Part shown: positions 1 through 10,181 of the stretch, in pieces | How positions within the stretch are numbered: position 1 is the first letter of the stretch | How the letters are laid out: the number at the start of each line of letters is the position of its first letter | DNA from: Nocardia flavorosea NBRC 108225 | GTDB taxonomy: Bacteria > Actinomycetota > Actinomycetes > Mycobacteriales > Mycobacteriaceae | DNA: 64,000 nt | Direction of reading: 5' to 3' | Assembly (NCBI RefSeq): GCF_001613385.1 | Contig: NZ_BDCG01000017.1 | Location: 248,001 to 312,000, forward strand | The notes under the pieces: model-generated | What the model saw: only the letters and a program-made list of their open reading frames with translations | Database searches by the model: none | Told to the model about the DNA's origin: nothing | Position numbers and translations under genes: made by a program

Positions 1-3000
1 GCGGATGCCGTCCGGTGGCGCGCGGATCGTTGCCCAGGGCCGAAACCACCTGTTCGAACGGGATATCGGCGTGGGCCAGCGCGGCGAGTTCGGTATCCCG
101 GTCGGCCCGCAGCAGATCGGTGAAGGAGCGGGCCGGGTCGACGTCGGAACGCAATACGAGCGTGTTGACGAACATGCCGACCAGTTCGTCGAGCCGCCGA
201 TCGGTACGCCCGGCTACCGGCGTGCCGATGGCGATATCGCGGCCGCCGGTCACCGAACGCAGCAGCACAGCGAGCGCCGACCGCAGCAGCATGAACGGGC
301 TCACGCCCTGTGCACGCGCCAGTTCCGCGAGTGCCTGCCGCGTCGGCGCCGGGATCGTGTATCGCACGGTCCCCGCGGTCTGCTGTGGTTCGGCCGGACG
401 GGGCCGGGTGTAGGGCAGGGGCAGTTCCTCGGGCAATCCGGCGAGCCGTTCACGCCAGTAACCGAGTTGCCGGGCGGCGAGGCTTTCCGGGTCGGTGGCG
501 GCGCCGAGATGCTCGCGCTGCCAGAGTCCGAAGTCGGCGTACTGCACCTCGAGCGGGCTCCACTCGGGCGCGGAGCCGGCACACCGGGCCTGGTAGGCGA
601 CGGCGAGGTCGCGGGTGAGCGGTGCGAGCGACCAGCCGTCCGCGGCGATATGGTGCACCACCACACCGAGCCGGTAGCGGTGCGCACCGGTCCGCAGCAG
701 GATCGCGCGCAGCGGGGTACCGGTGGTGAGGTCGAAACCGGTGGTCGCCGTTTCGTGCAGCGCCGCGGCGGCACCGGCCGGATCGGTATCACGGACTTCC
801 AGGGCGGGCAGCGCCCACGTGACGGGCAGGATCCGTTGCTGGGCACCGTTTCCGTCGTCGGGATAGGCGGTGCGCAGGACCTCGTGCCGTTCGACGATAT
901 CGCCGAGCGCCGAACGCAACGCCGCCACATCGAGATCGCCGTCGATATCGAGGACGAAGGCAATGTTGTAGGCACTGGATTCGGGGGCGAAGCGGTTGAG
1001 GAACCACAGCCGCTGCTGCGGCAGCGACAACGGGATCCGGCCGGGCCGCGGATCCCGGGCGGCCAGCGGCACCCGGACCGTCACGGGAGTGCGGGTGACG
1101 TGGTCGGCCAGCGCCGCCACGGTCGGTGCCTCGAATACCGTCCGCACCGGCAGGTCCACCCCGAAGCGGTCGTACAGACCGCCCACCAGCCGAGTCGCCA
1201 GCAGCGAATTGCCGCCGAGATCGAAGAAGCCGTCCTCCACGCCGTTGACCTCCCGGCCCAGCACCTCGCTGAACACCTCGGCCACCCGCCGTTCGATATC
1301 TGTGGCCGGCGGCCGGGAGTTCGTGGTCGCGCCGGCGAAGTCCGGTTCCGGCAACGCCTTCCGGTCGAGCTTGCCCGAGGGGGCGGTGGGGAATTCCGGC
1401 AGCACGGTGACAGCGTCGGGAACCATATAGCCGGGCAACCGGCCGCGGACCGTGGCCCGCACCCCGGCCGGGTCGACGCCCGCGTCGGCGACGATATAGG
1501 CGGCGAGACGTTGCCGGCCCTGCGGATCCGTGTGCACCACGGTCAGCGCGCGACGCACCCCGGGATGGGTGCGCAGGACGTGGTCGACCTCGGACAGTTC
1601 GATCCGGAAGCCACGCAGTTTCACCTGATCGTCGGCGCGGCCCAGGAACCGCAGCCGGCCCGACCGGTCGGCTACGACCAGGTCACCGGTGCGGTACATC
1701 CGTTCACCGCGACGGCCGTACGGGTTCGCCGGGAACCGTGCGGCAGTGAGCGCATGCCGCCCGTGATATCCGCGGGCCACGCCCGGCCCGGACAGGTACA
1801 GCTCGCCGGGCGTCCCCGGCGGTACCGGCCGCAACCGGGAGTCCAGCACGAAAAGCCGCATACCACGCACCGGATGGCCGAGCGGTACCGGCCGGCCGGG
1901 CCGCATCGGCCCGGACATGGTGGCGGCGACGGTGGCCTCGGACGGACCGTACATATTGTGCATGCGGTACCGGCCGGCCCAGGTGTCGACCAGTTCGGGG
2001 CCACAGGCCTCCCCGCCCACCATGACCGTTTGCAGCCGGTCCAGACCGGCCGGATCGACGGTGGCCAGCGCGGCGGGTGTGATGAACGCATGGGTGATGC
2101 GCTCGACCTGCAGGAAGGTGGCGAGTTCGCTACCGCCGTAGATCTGCGGGGGTGCGATCACCACCGTCGCCCCGCAGGCGAAGCCGAGCAGCAGTTCCAG
2201 CACCGACGCGTCGAAACTGGGCGAGGAGAAATGCAGTGTGCGCGCCGCCGGGGTGACCCCGAACAGGTAGCACTGCTCCGCGGCGAACGACGCCAGCCCG
2301 CCATGGGTGACGACCACGGCCTTCGGGGTGCCGGTGGATCCGGAGGTGTAGATCAGATAGGCCGGGTGGATGGTACGTACCGGCCGGATCCGGTCGGCGT
2401 CGGTCACCGGCGCGGAAGAGGCTGCCGCGCACGCAGATTCCAGCGCAGGATCGCCGAGGACCAGCCATCGCCGGACAGCGCCGGGACGCTCCGGCAGCAC
2501 ATCGAACTGTTCCGGGCTCGTCACTCCCAGCAGCGCACCGGAATCGGTGAGCATATGCGCGATCCGGTCGCGCGGATACCCGGGATCCACCGGTACATAC
2601 GCCGCGCCCGTCTTGGCGACGGCCCAGATCGCGGTGATCGCGTCCAGACCCCGGGGCAGTGCGAGCGCGACCACGGTTTCCGGGCCGGCTCCGTGCGCGA
2701 TCAGCAACCGGGCCAGGCGGTTCGCCCGCTCGTCCAGTTCCCGGTAGGTCGTATCGCGGCCGCGGAAACGCACCGCGACACCGTCCGGATCGCGGACGGC
2801 GGACCGGCCGAGAAGTTCGGCGAGCGAAACCGGAGGCTCCGCCGGACCGCCCGCGAGCGGGACGAGATTGCCGTATTCGCGCCGGTCCAGCACATCGATA
2901 TCGCCGACCGGGCGCCGGGGTGCGGCCACCGCGGCATCGAGCACCGCGACGAACCGCCGCGCGATCGATTGCACGGTCCGCTCGTCGAACACATCGGTGG

Positions 3001-6000
3001 CATAGCCGATTTCGGCGTGCAGCTCGCCGCCGGAGTTGTCGTCGTGCACCTCGAGCTGGAGGTCGAATTTCGCGATCCCGGTGTCCAGCGCCATGATCTC
3101 GGTCCGCACCCCGGGCAGGTTCAGGTCGATTTCGCCGGCGTTGTCGTAGGACAGCATCACCTGGAACAGTGGATGGCGCGCACCGGAGCGTTCCGGATTC
3201 ACCACCTCCACGAGCCGCTCGAACGGCACGTCGGCGTTGGCGAAAGCATTGAGATCGGTTTCCCGCACGATATCGAGCATCCGGTCGAAATCACCGGCCG
3301 GATCGACCTCGGTACGCAGGACCAGCGTGTTGACGAACATCCCGACCAGCTCGTCCAGCGCGGGATCACTACGGCCCGCGATCGGGGTGCCGATGACGAT
3401 ATCGGTACTGCCGCAGATCCGGGACAGCAGCGTGGCCAGTGCGGCATGTACCACCATGAACATGCTCGCACCGCGGGTGGCCGCCAGTTCCGCGGCCGCA
3501 CTGCGGGTACCGGCCGGGATGGTGAACGCAACCCGCCCGCCCTCGGTGGACCGGTGCGCGGGCCGTGGCCGGTCGAGCGGGAGGTCGAGCTGATCCGGCA
3601 GCCCGGCGAGCTCGGCGCGCCAATGGATGATCTGCCGGCTCAGCGCGCTGGCCGGATCGGATTCCTCACCGAGCAACTCCCGCTGCCACAGCGCGAAATC
3701 GGCGTACTGCACGGGCAGCGGGGTCCAGTCGGGCGCCATGCCCGCGGCCCGCGCGGTGACCGCAACGGTGAGATCGCGAACCAGTGGAGCCACCGACCAG
3801 CCGTCACCGCAGATATGGTGCAGTACCAGCACGAGCACATGGCAATCGGTGTCGACGGCATACAGCGCGACCCGGAACGGGAACTCCGTACGCAGATCGA
3901 ACGGCCGCGCCACGAATTCGGCAGCAAGTTCCCGGACTCCGCCGGCGGCAACCTCCACCGGTTCGAGCGTCAGCGGTACCTCCGCCAGCGGATGTACCAG
4001 CTGCTGCGGGCCCTCCCCCAGGTCGGGGAAAGTGGTGCGCAGACTTTCGTGCCGCTCGAGCACATCACGCAGACCGGCGCGCAGCACGTCGATATCGAGG
4101 TTGCCGTCCAGCTGCACGGCCAGCGGCATGTTGTAGGCGGCGGCATGTTCGGCGAACCGGTTGAGGATCCACAGTCGCTGTTGCGCCGGGGAGAGCGGAA
4201 TTCGCCCGGGACGCACCACCGGAACGAGCCGGGGGGAGGTGAGATCCGGTTCGTGCACGGTGAACCGCTCGGTGAGCGCGGTGATACTGCCGGCTTCGAA
4301 CAGGTCGCGGATCGTCAAAGCGGTTCCCAGCGCGGTATTGATCCGTGCCACCGCCCGCGCGGCCACCAGCGAGTTTCCACCCAGTTCGAAGAAACCGTCG
4401 TCGATACCGACCTCGGGTACGCCGAGCAGTTCGGCGAAGATCGCGGCCAGTACCTCTTCGACCTCCGTGCGCGGCGCGGTCCGCACCCGGTCGCCGGTGG
4501 GTCCGGGCGCCGGTAGTGCGGACCGATCGATCTTGCCATTGCTGTTGAGCGGTAGTTCGGGTAGCGGCGTCACCGTCGCGGGCACCATATACCCCGGAAG
4601 TGTCCGTGCCAGCCCGGCCCGCAGCTCCGCGGTATCCAGCTCCGCGTCACCGCGGACGACCACGTAGGCGGCCAGTTGATCACCCGCGGGGGTCGCGTGG
4701 GCGATGCAGACCGCGCGCGCGATGCGCTCGTCGTCGAGCAGTGCCGCCTCGATTTCGCCGAGCTCGATTCGCAGACCGCGGATCTTCACCTGGAAATCGG
4801 TACGGCCGAGGTATTCCAAGATGCCGCGGCGGGTGTCCCCGAGCTGCCAGCGCGCCAGATCGCCTGTCCGGTACATCCGCTCACCGGTATGGAACGGGTC
4901 GGCGACGAATCGTTCGGCGGTCAGCGGGGCCTGCCCCAGATATCCCCGCGCCAGCTGCACACCGGACAGATACAGTTCGCCCACCGCGCCGGGAGCCACC
5001 GGGCGCAGTGCACGATCGAGCACGTAGGTCCGGGTGTTCCACACCGGCGAACCGATCGGCACGGTGACCGGATCCGGCGGGCACTCCCAATAGGTCACAT
5101 CGACCGCGGCCTCGGTGGGGCCGTACAGATTGTGCAACTGCGGCATCGGTAGCGCCGCCCGGAAATCACGAACCGTCGCGGGCGGCAATGCTTCCCCGCT
5201 GCAGAAGACACGCCGCAGCGTAACGCAATCTCCCACCTCGGTATCGGTGACGAACACCGACAGCATGGACGGTACGAAGTGTGCCGTGGTGATGTGTTCT
5301 TCGCGGATGAGCCGGGCGAGGTAGGCCGGATCCCGGTGACCGTCGGGCCGGGCCACCACCAACCGGGCTCCGGTCTGTAACGGCCAGAAGAACTCCCAGA
5401 CCGAGACGTCGAAGGTCGCCGGGGTTTTCTGCAGCACCGCATCGGTGTGATCGAGCGGGTATTCGTGCTGCATCCAGCGCAACCGGTTCACGATCGCGCG
5501 GTGAGTGATCCCGACGCCCTTCGGAGCACCGGTGGACCCGGAGGTGTAGAGGAGATAGGCGAGGTGATCGCCACGCAGCGGTACGGTCCGGTCGCTGTCG
5601 GTGATCGGCGCCGGGTCCCGCTCGGACAGATCCAGCGTATCGACGGTGATCGCCGCGACGGTGCCGGGCAGAGCGAGACCGTCGCGGGCGGCCGCCAGGA
5701 GGGCGGCGGGCCGGGCCCTATGGACGATCTGTTCCAGCCGCTGGACCGGGTGTTCGGGATCCAACGGCAGATAGGCGGCGCCGGACTTGATCACGGCGTA
5801 CATCGCGACCACCAGATCCAGGCTGCGGCGCAGGCATAGTGCCACCACCTGCTCCGGGCCCGCTCCCTGCGCGATCAACAGACGCGCCAGCCGGTTCGCG
5901 CGGGCGTCGAGTTCCCGGTAGGTCAGCGTCGCGCCCTCGAATCGCACGGCCTCGGCATCCGGAGTGCGCGCCGCCCGATCGGCGAAAATACCTGCCAGCG

Positions 6001-7417
6001 TGGCCGGTTCCACCTCGGCGGCGGTGTCGTTCCAGAGGTGCAGGACCTGCCGGTGCTCGGCCTCGGTGGGCGCGGTCAGATCCCGCACGGGGGTGTCACG
6101 CTCGCTGGTGAGGAAACGATCCAGGAAATCGAGGTAGCGCCGGCGATGGGCCGCGACTTCGGCCGCACTGTAGAGCTGTGGATTGGCCTCGAAATCGAGG
6201 TGGATCCCGTCACCGTCACTGTTGTAGAGGTTGACCGAAAGATCCTCGACCGGCCCCGTGGCCAGCACGTGCACGGCAACGTCGAGGTCGGCGAACCGCA
6301 GCGGCCGGGCGAAGAGCATGATGTTGATCATCGGACCGAAGAAGCCGCGGGTTTCGCGGTCGTAACCGCAATCGCGGCGGATATCGTCGTGCCGGTAGCG
6401 CTGGTGACGCAGCGCCCCGGTGATCTGGCTGCCCACGGCTCGCACCACATCGTCGACAGTGGTCGCGGGTTCGAACCGGATCCGCAGCGGCACCACATTC
6501 GATACGACCCCCGCCGAGCGGCGCAGTGACACCGTGGTGCGCGCCGACACCGGCAAGCTCAGCACGACATCGTCCTGCCCGGTCATCGCGCGCACATAAC
6601 AGGCCATCGCCGCGGCGAACAACACCGGATTAGAGGTATCCCGCTGTTCGGCGGCGGTGGCGACCAGGGCCTCCGTCTCTGCGCTCAGGAGACCGGTGGC
6701 CAGCCGGCGCCCGGCGATCGCCGAGGCCGGTGCATTGGTCACGGTGGACAGGCTGACGACTTCGCCCGCCCCGTCGAGCATGTCCTTCCAGTACGCGCCG
6801 TCCGTGGCGCGGCGCGGCGAGTTCCGGTAGTCGATCTCGCCGGCGTACAGCTCGGCCAGCGGCGTCGCCCGTGATACCGACGGTTCGCGGCCCTCCGCGT
6901 AGGCGGTGTAGATCTCGGAGGTGCGGATCAGCGCGTTCATCGCGGCGTAGCCGTCGAGCACGATGTGGTGCACGCGGGAGTACCAGATGTAATCGTGTTC
7001 CCCCGTACGCAGAACGGCGTTGAAGACCAGGGGATCGTGGTCGATATCGATCGGCGTGCGGGTGTCGTCGTGCATCCAGCGCAGCGCCGCCGCATGTGGG
7101 TCGGGCTCCTCACGCAGGTCCAGACGGGCCCAGCCGGGCCGCGATGTGGGGTCGACTACCTGATGGGGCACTCCGTCGACCTGCACGATGCGCTGCAGTA
7201 CCACCTCGGTTTCCACTCCGAAGCGTTCGATCGCATACAACAGCAGGCCCGGGTCCAGATCACCGTGGAACTCCACATATTCGGCGATGATGAGAGGGAT
7301 CTCCGGCTGAATCCGCTGGGCGTACCACATCGCGGTCTGTGCCGGTGTGAGCGGAAAGGGTTCGGCCGAAAGTTCTGCCGACGAACCGTTATCGACCCCG
7401 GTGGCCGACGATCTCAT
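1..7417 (-). CDS. Non-ribosomal peptide synthetase, C-A-T-C-A-T-C (3' part beyond left edge)
   Basis: About 2,470 residues are visible and the frame is open at the left edge. Domain order is C1 (HHIVLDG near residue 151), A1 (LLYTSGSTG near 626), T1 (FFELGGNSL near 1010), C2 (HHICGDG near 1200), A2 (LIYTSGSTG near 1690), T2 (FFDLGGNSL near 2070) and the start of C3 (HHIAADG near 2255). The A1 specificity residues read D-V-W-H-F-S-L-V-D plus the A10 lysine, which is the EntF-type serine code. A2 reads roughly D-A-L-F-M-G-M-V-A and I cannot assign a substrate. C1 looks EntF/DhbF-like and lacks the cyclization-domain signature. No epimerization domain is seen after T1 or T2. The ATG start at 7417 gives a normal N-terminus just before C1. 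Serine after an EntF-like C domain suggests a siderophore or acylated peptide, but no aryl-acid, lipid-ligase or MbtH gene lies in the window, so the product is open. Confidence 0.95.
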   Translation of the reverse strand, partial: MRSSATGVDNGSSAELSAEPFPLTPAQTAMWYAQRIQPEIPLIIAEYVEFHGDLDPGLLLYAIERFGVETEVVLQRIVQVDGVPHQVVDPTSRPGWARLDLREEPDPHAAALRWMHDDTRTPIDIDHDPLVFNAVLRTGEHDYIWYSRVHHIVLDGYAAMNALIRTSEIYTAYAEGREPSVSRATPLAELYAGEIDYRNSPRRATDGAYWKDMLDGAGEVVSLSTVTNAPASAIAGRRLATGLLSAETEALVATAAEQRDTSNPVLFAAAMACYVRAMTGQDDVVLSLPVSARTTVSLRRSAGVVSNVVPLRIRFEPATTVDDVVRAVGSQITGALRHQRYRHDDIRRDCGYDRETRGFFGPMINIMLFARPLRFADLDVAVHVLATGPVEDLSVNLYNSDGDGIHLDFEANPQLYSAAEVAAHRRRYLDFLDRFLTSERDTPVRDLTAPTEAEHRQVLHLWNDTAAEVEPATLAGIFADRAARTPDAEAVRFEGATLTYRELDARANRLARLLIAQGAGPEQVVALCLRRSLDLVVAMYAVIKSGAAYLPLDPEHPVQRLEQIVHRARPAALLAAARDGLALPGTVAAITVDTLDLSERDPAPITDSDRTVPLRGDHLAYLLYTSGSTGAPKGVGITHRAIVNRLRWMQHEYPLDHTDAVLQKTPATFDVSVWEFFWPLQTGARLVVARPDGHRDPAYLARLIREEHITTAHFVPSMLSVFVTDTEVGDCVTLRRVFCSGEALPPATVRDFRAALPMPQLHNLYGPTEAAVDVTYWECPPDPVTVPIGSPVWNTRTYVLDRALRPVAPGAVGELYLSGVQLARGYLGQAPLTAERFVADPFHTGERMYRTGDLARWQLGDTRRGILEYLGRTDFQVKIRGLRIELGEIEAALLDDERIARAVCIAHATPAGDQLAAYVVVRGDAELDTAELRAGLARTLPGYMVPATVTPLPELPLNSNGKIDRSALPAPGPTGDRVRTAPRTEVEEVLAAIFAELLGVPEVGIDDGFFELGGNSLVAARAVARINTALGTALTIRDLFEAGSITALTERFTVHEPDLTSPRLVPVVRPGRIPLSPAQQRLWILNRFAEHAAAYNMPLAVQLDGNLDIDVLRAGLRDVLERHESLRTTFPDLGEGPQQLVHPLAEVPLTLEPVEVAAGGVRELAAEFVARPFDLRTEFPFRVALYAVDTDCHVLVLVLHHICGDGWSVAPLVRDLTVAVTARAAGMAPDWTPLPVQYADFALWQRELLGEESDPASALSRQIIHWRAELAGLPDQLDLPLDRPRPAHRSTEGGRVAFTIPAGTRSAAAELAATRGASMFMVVHAALATLLSRICGSTDIVIGTPIAGRSDPALDELVGMFVNTLVLRTEVDPAGDFDRMLDIVRETDLNAFANADVPFERLVEVVNPERSGARHPLFQVMLSYDNAGEIDLNLPGVRTEIMALDTGIAKFDLQLEVHDDNSGGELHAEIGYATDVFDERTVQSIARRFVAVLDAAVAAPRRPVGDIDVLDRREYGNLVPLAGGPAEPPVSLAELLGRSAVRDPDGVAVRFRGRDTTYRELDERANRLARLLIAHGAGPETVVALALPRGLDAITAIWAVAKTGAAYVPVDPGYPRDRIAHMLTDSGALLGVTSPEQFDVLPERPGAVRRWLVLGDPALESACAAASSAPVTDADRIRPVRTIHPAYLIYTSGSTGTPKAVVVTHGGLASFAAEQCYLFGVTPAARTLHFSSPSFDASVLELLLGFACGATVVIAPPQIYGGSELATFLQVERITHAFITPAALATVDPAGLDRLQTVMVGGEACGPELVDTWAGRYRMHNMYGPSEATVAATMSGPMRPGRPVPLGHPVRGMRLFVLDSRLRPVPPGTPGELYLSGPGVARGYHGRHALTAARFPANPYGRRGERMYRTGDLVVADRSGRLRFLGRADDQVKLRGFRIELSEVDHVLRTHPGVRRALTVVHTDPQGRQRLAAYIVADAGVDPAGVRATVRGRLPGYMVPDAVTVLPEFPTAPSGKLDRKALPEPDFAGATTNSRPPATDIERRVAEVFSEVLGREVNGVEDGFFDLGGNSLLATRLVGGLYDRFGVDLPVRTVFEAPTVAALADHVTRTPVTVRVPLAARDPRPGRIPLSLPQQRLWFLNRFAPESSAYNIAFVLDIDGDLDVAALRSALGDIVERHEVLRTAYPDDGNGAQQRILPVTWALPALEVRDTDPAGAAAALHETATTGFDLTTGTPLRAILLRTGAHRYRLGVVVHHIAADGWSLAPLTRDLAVAYQARCAGSAPEWSPLEVQYADFGLWQREHLGAATDPESLAARQLGYWRERLAGLPEELPLPYTRPRPAEPQQTAGTVRYTIPAPTRQALAELARAQGVSPFMLLRSALAVLLRSVTGGRDIAIGTPVAGRTDRRLDELVGMFVNTLVLRSDVDPARSFTDLLRADRDTELAALAHADIPFEQVVSALGNDPRATGRHP

Positions 7418-7792
7418 CAATCACTCCGTTCTACAGCTCGACACTCCCCGAACAGCCCACGGCCGACCGTTACCGGTCGTGGGTGTGATTCACGACTGGT
7501 TATTCGGAGCGTCACCTTGAATGGATTGGCAGTCGAAACCGAATGGTTACCTGCAGCCGGAACAGCCTTCGGACGACGATGTCCGAATTCCGGCGCAGTC
7601 CTACACTTCCAGGCGGAATTCCGCCTCACTTCTTACCCGGAGGGGCCGGGCGTTGCCTAGATACTACGCACTGCGGGCAGGTCTGTTTACCCTCTGCCGC
7701 CAAAAAATAAACCGGCCACTCGCGGTTACTACATCGACGGTCGGCGAAGTTCCGGCAAACGCGGCGCCGGGGCGGCGTACGGCGTCCGGCGA
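7418..7792. other. NRPS leader region, no gene seen
   Basis: These 375 bases separate lnt from the NRPS, both on the minus strand. They are less GC-rich than the flanks, with an A/T tract near 7708-7715, and hold no convincing gene. I see no IdeR/DtxR-type iron box. A perfect 16-base palindrome (AGGCGGAATTCCGCCT) lies about 200 bases upstream of the NRPS start. Confidence 0.6.
7611..7626. promoter_or_regulatory. 16-bp perfect palindrome upstream of the NRPS
   Basis: AGGCGGAATTCCGCCT is a perfect inverted repeat. It could be an operator or a leader hairpin for the NRPS transcript. A related GGAATTCC core occurs near 7585 and in the longer palindrome at 41704. The function is inference. Confidence 0.4.
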
Positions 7793-9433
7793 TCAGGCGC
7801 TGACGGCTGTTTCCAGTCCGTCCACACTCCGCCGATCCGCTCGCCGGCGGATCAGCGCGACCACCACACCCGTCAGCGTCACGAGCACGACGGCCAGTTC
7901 CGGCCACGGCCCCAATGCCGTCGCCGGAGTGGTCGAGGTACGTAGGGGAACCTCTGCGACCAGCGCTTCCGGCACGAACAATGCACTTTCCTGCCGGATG
8001 CTCCCGTCGGCGGCGATGATCGCGCTGACGCCCGAGGTCGCGGCAACGACCAGCGACCGTCCGTGCTCCACCGCCCGCACCCTGGACATCGCCAGTTGCT
8101 GGTAGGTCATTTCACTGTCACCGAAAGTCGCGTTATTCGTCGGCACCGCCAGCAATTGCGCGCCGGACTGCAGCGAATCCCGGAAAGCCCGGTCGAAAGC
8201 AACCTCGTAACAGGTTGCTATCCCGATTTCCGTACCTGAAGCCCGAATTGTTCCGTCTCCGTGACCCGGCACGAAGTAACCGGCCCGGTCCGCGTAGTCG
8301 GAAAAGAGCCGGAAGAATCCGCGCATCGGCAGGTATTCACCGAAAGGCTGTACTATTTTTTTGTCGTGCCGTTCCCCCGGTCCACCTTCTGCGGTCCAGA
8401 CCATTACCGAATTCGTTGTGGTCCGGTCGTCGTTCACCAGTACCGCGCCCACCAGAATCGGCGCCGCGATGCGGCGCGCGGCCTCGGAGATCAGCGCAGC
8501 CGCGTCGGGATTGCGTAACGGGTCGATATCCGAGGAGTTTTCGGGCCACACGACCACATCCGGGGCCGGAAACCGACCGGCCGCCACCTCGTCGGCGAGC
8601 TGTTCGGTCCGCCGGACATGGTTGTCGAGGACCGCCCGGCGCTGGGCGTTGAAATCGAGACCCAGGCGCGGCACGCTGCCCTGGATCGCCGCCACCGTCA
8701 GAGTGCTGTCTCCCGCCATCGGCGCAGGCAACGCCGCGCGCAGGCCGAGACCGGCGACGGGGAGCAGCAGGCAGGCCAGCGCGGCGGCGATCGTGGCCGA
8801 CCGGCGCCCGCGCGCCACCACTTCGGATGGTGTATTCGGCTCATGGTCACCGAGGAGTTCGTGACCGACTGCCCACAGGACTGCCGCGGCACAGGTGCCG
8901 GTGAGCGCGACGGCGAAACTCACCAGCGGCGCCCCACCCAGCATCGCCGGCGGCAGAAACCATCCGTCGGCCTGACCGAAGGCCAGGCGGCCCCACGGGA
9001 ATCCACCGAACGGAAAACTCGACCTACCCCATTCGGCAGCGGTCCAGGCCAGCGCAACCCACACAGGCCAGCCCGGCAGCCGGCCGAGCAGCCGGGCCAG
9101 TACCCCGAACAACCCGATATACACCGCGCACGCAGTCGACAGCGCGATCCACGGCACCGGGCCCACATATATACCGGTCCACGGCAGCAGCGGCAGAAAG
9201 AATCCGAGACCGGCGAGGAACCCGTAGCCGAATCCGGACCGCAGACCGGTCCCGCTCCGTAGCACCAGCGTCAGCACCGCGATACCCACCGGGGCGAGGA
9301 ACCACCACGGCCGCGGCGGGAAACTGCCGAACAGCAGCAGCCCCGCCACTACCGCGGCGAGCGAGCGCATCACCGCGGGATAACGGCCCAGCCGCTCGGA
9401 CCACCGGTTCGCTGTCCTGACACCCTGTTCCAC
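7793..9433 (-). CDS. lnt: Apolipoprotein N-acyltransferase
   Basis: Membrane enzyme that adds the third acyl chain to the N-terminal cysteine of lipoproteins. The 546 residues begin with a hydrophobic, multi-spanning half (about residues 20-235) and continue with a nitrilase-type domain. The expected catalytic triad is visible as Glu298 (WPENS), Lys358 (DKKIVQPFGEYLP) and Cys408 (GIATCYEVAF). In M. tuberculosis this domain is fused to polyprenol-phosphate mannose synthase (Ppm1, Rv2051c). Here it stands alone and no Ppm gene is visible; the next gene on the same strand is the NRPS. A start a few codons inside, at the Met before RSLAAVVAG, is possible. Confidence 0.95.
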   Translation of the reverse strand: MEQGVRTANRWSERLGRYPAVMRSLAAVVAGLLLFGSFPPRPWWFLAPVGIAVLTLVLRSGTGLRSGFGYGFLAGLGFFLPLLPWTGIYVGPVPWIALSTACAVYIGLFGVLARLLGRLPGWPVWVALAWTAAEWGRSSFPFGGFPWGRLAFGQADGWFLPPAMLGGAPLVSFAVALTGTCAAAVLWAVGHELLGDHEPNTPSEVVARGRRSATIAAALACLLLPVAGLGLRAALPAPMAGDSTLTVAAIQGSVPRLGLDFNAQRRAVLDNHVRRTEQLADEVAAGRFPAPDVVVWPENSSDIDPLRNPDAAALISEAARRIAAPILVGAVLVNDDRTTTNSVMVWTAEGGPGERHDKKIVQPFGEYLPMRGFFRLFSDYADRAGYFVPGHGDGTIRASGTEIGIATCYEVAFDRAFRDSLQSGAQLLAVPTNNATFGDSEMTYQQLAMSRVRAVEHGRSLVVAATSGVSAIIAADGSIRQESALFVPEALVAEVPLRTSTTPATALGPWPELAVVLVTLTGVVVALIRRRADRRSVDGLETAVSA

Positions 9434-9836
9434 ACCTACATCCTGTCGTTCCGCCGATCCTGTGTCGTTCCCGCCCCACCACCGGCCGATCCGCCGGACG
9501 GCACCGTCGCTCTCCGGCGCGGCCGAGTACTTCGCCGGAGATCATCCGGGACCTCCTTGCGCCGAATGGAATGTCGACACCGGCGGGAGTGGTAGTCGGG
9601 CGTGGGCCGCCCAGGACTCCTGGTTCCCGGAGCGGCAGCCGGCCGTGAACTCCTCGATCACCGTCACCAGCGCCTCGGGCACACGGCGGCCGCCGTTGTC
9701 GCCGAATGGCCGCCACCGTCGGGCTCACGGTCGCTATGCGCCCCCGCGCCGCTCGGCGGGCCCCCGGCAGGGTTGTGGCTGCCGCTGTCACCGGTTATAG
9801 GCGGCGTGCGGTGATGGACCCATGGGTTGCACCGGT
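9434..9836. other. Intergenic region, no gene seen
   Basis: About 400 bases upstream of lnt. Short open frames occur on both strands but none has a plausible start and ribosome binding site. One minus-strand stretch near 9545-9670 reads protein-like (begins VPEALVTVIEEF) but stops quickly and I do not recognise it. Confidence 0.4.
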
Positions 9837-9978
9837 GGTGGTGTACGGCGGCTCGGAGGGCGACCCACGGATCCGATGGCCGGCGGAACCCCGGCGGCCA
9901 TCGCGGCGAACGGGTTCAGCACCGAACGCCCGGGTGACACCCAGGCGTTCGGCCTGTAAACCCTCGGTCACGGGTCTG
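9837..9978 (-). pseudogene. Decayed fragment of a second amidohydrolase copy
   Basis: Two blocks match the inside of the neighbouring amidohydrolase gene. Bases 9837-9878 match 10478-10519 without gaps at about 86% identity. Bases from about 9893 to 9976 match from about 10565 onward, including the shared stretch GCGGCGAACGGGTTCAGC. About 40 bases between the blocks are deleted, and one extra base near 9924 breaks the frame. It lies on the same strand as the intact gene, downstream of it, and looks like the residue of a partial tandem duplication. Confidence 0.7.
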
Positions 9979-10181
9979 CCTTCGTCACCCGGAGCGTGCC
10001 ACGCACCCAGAGGACAGCGGGCGAAGTACGCGGTTCGACCAGCGGCGCGTGCAACCGGCGCCGGCTCGTTCAGTAGGCCTCTGCGAGCAGGAAGACGCGT
10101 GGGATCCCTATCTCCCGTAACCGTGCATTTCGGGTGATCACACGCACACCATGATCAGCGGTCCACGGGCCTGCGCATCGG

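Noticed and set aside
5..4516. 1,503-codon plus-strand open frame
   Set aside because: It is antisense to the NRPS, whose minus-strand frame shows all C, A and T domain motifs. The plus frame is Arg/Gly/Pro-rich with no recognisable domain and exists because of GC-biased codon structure.
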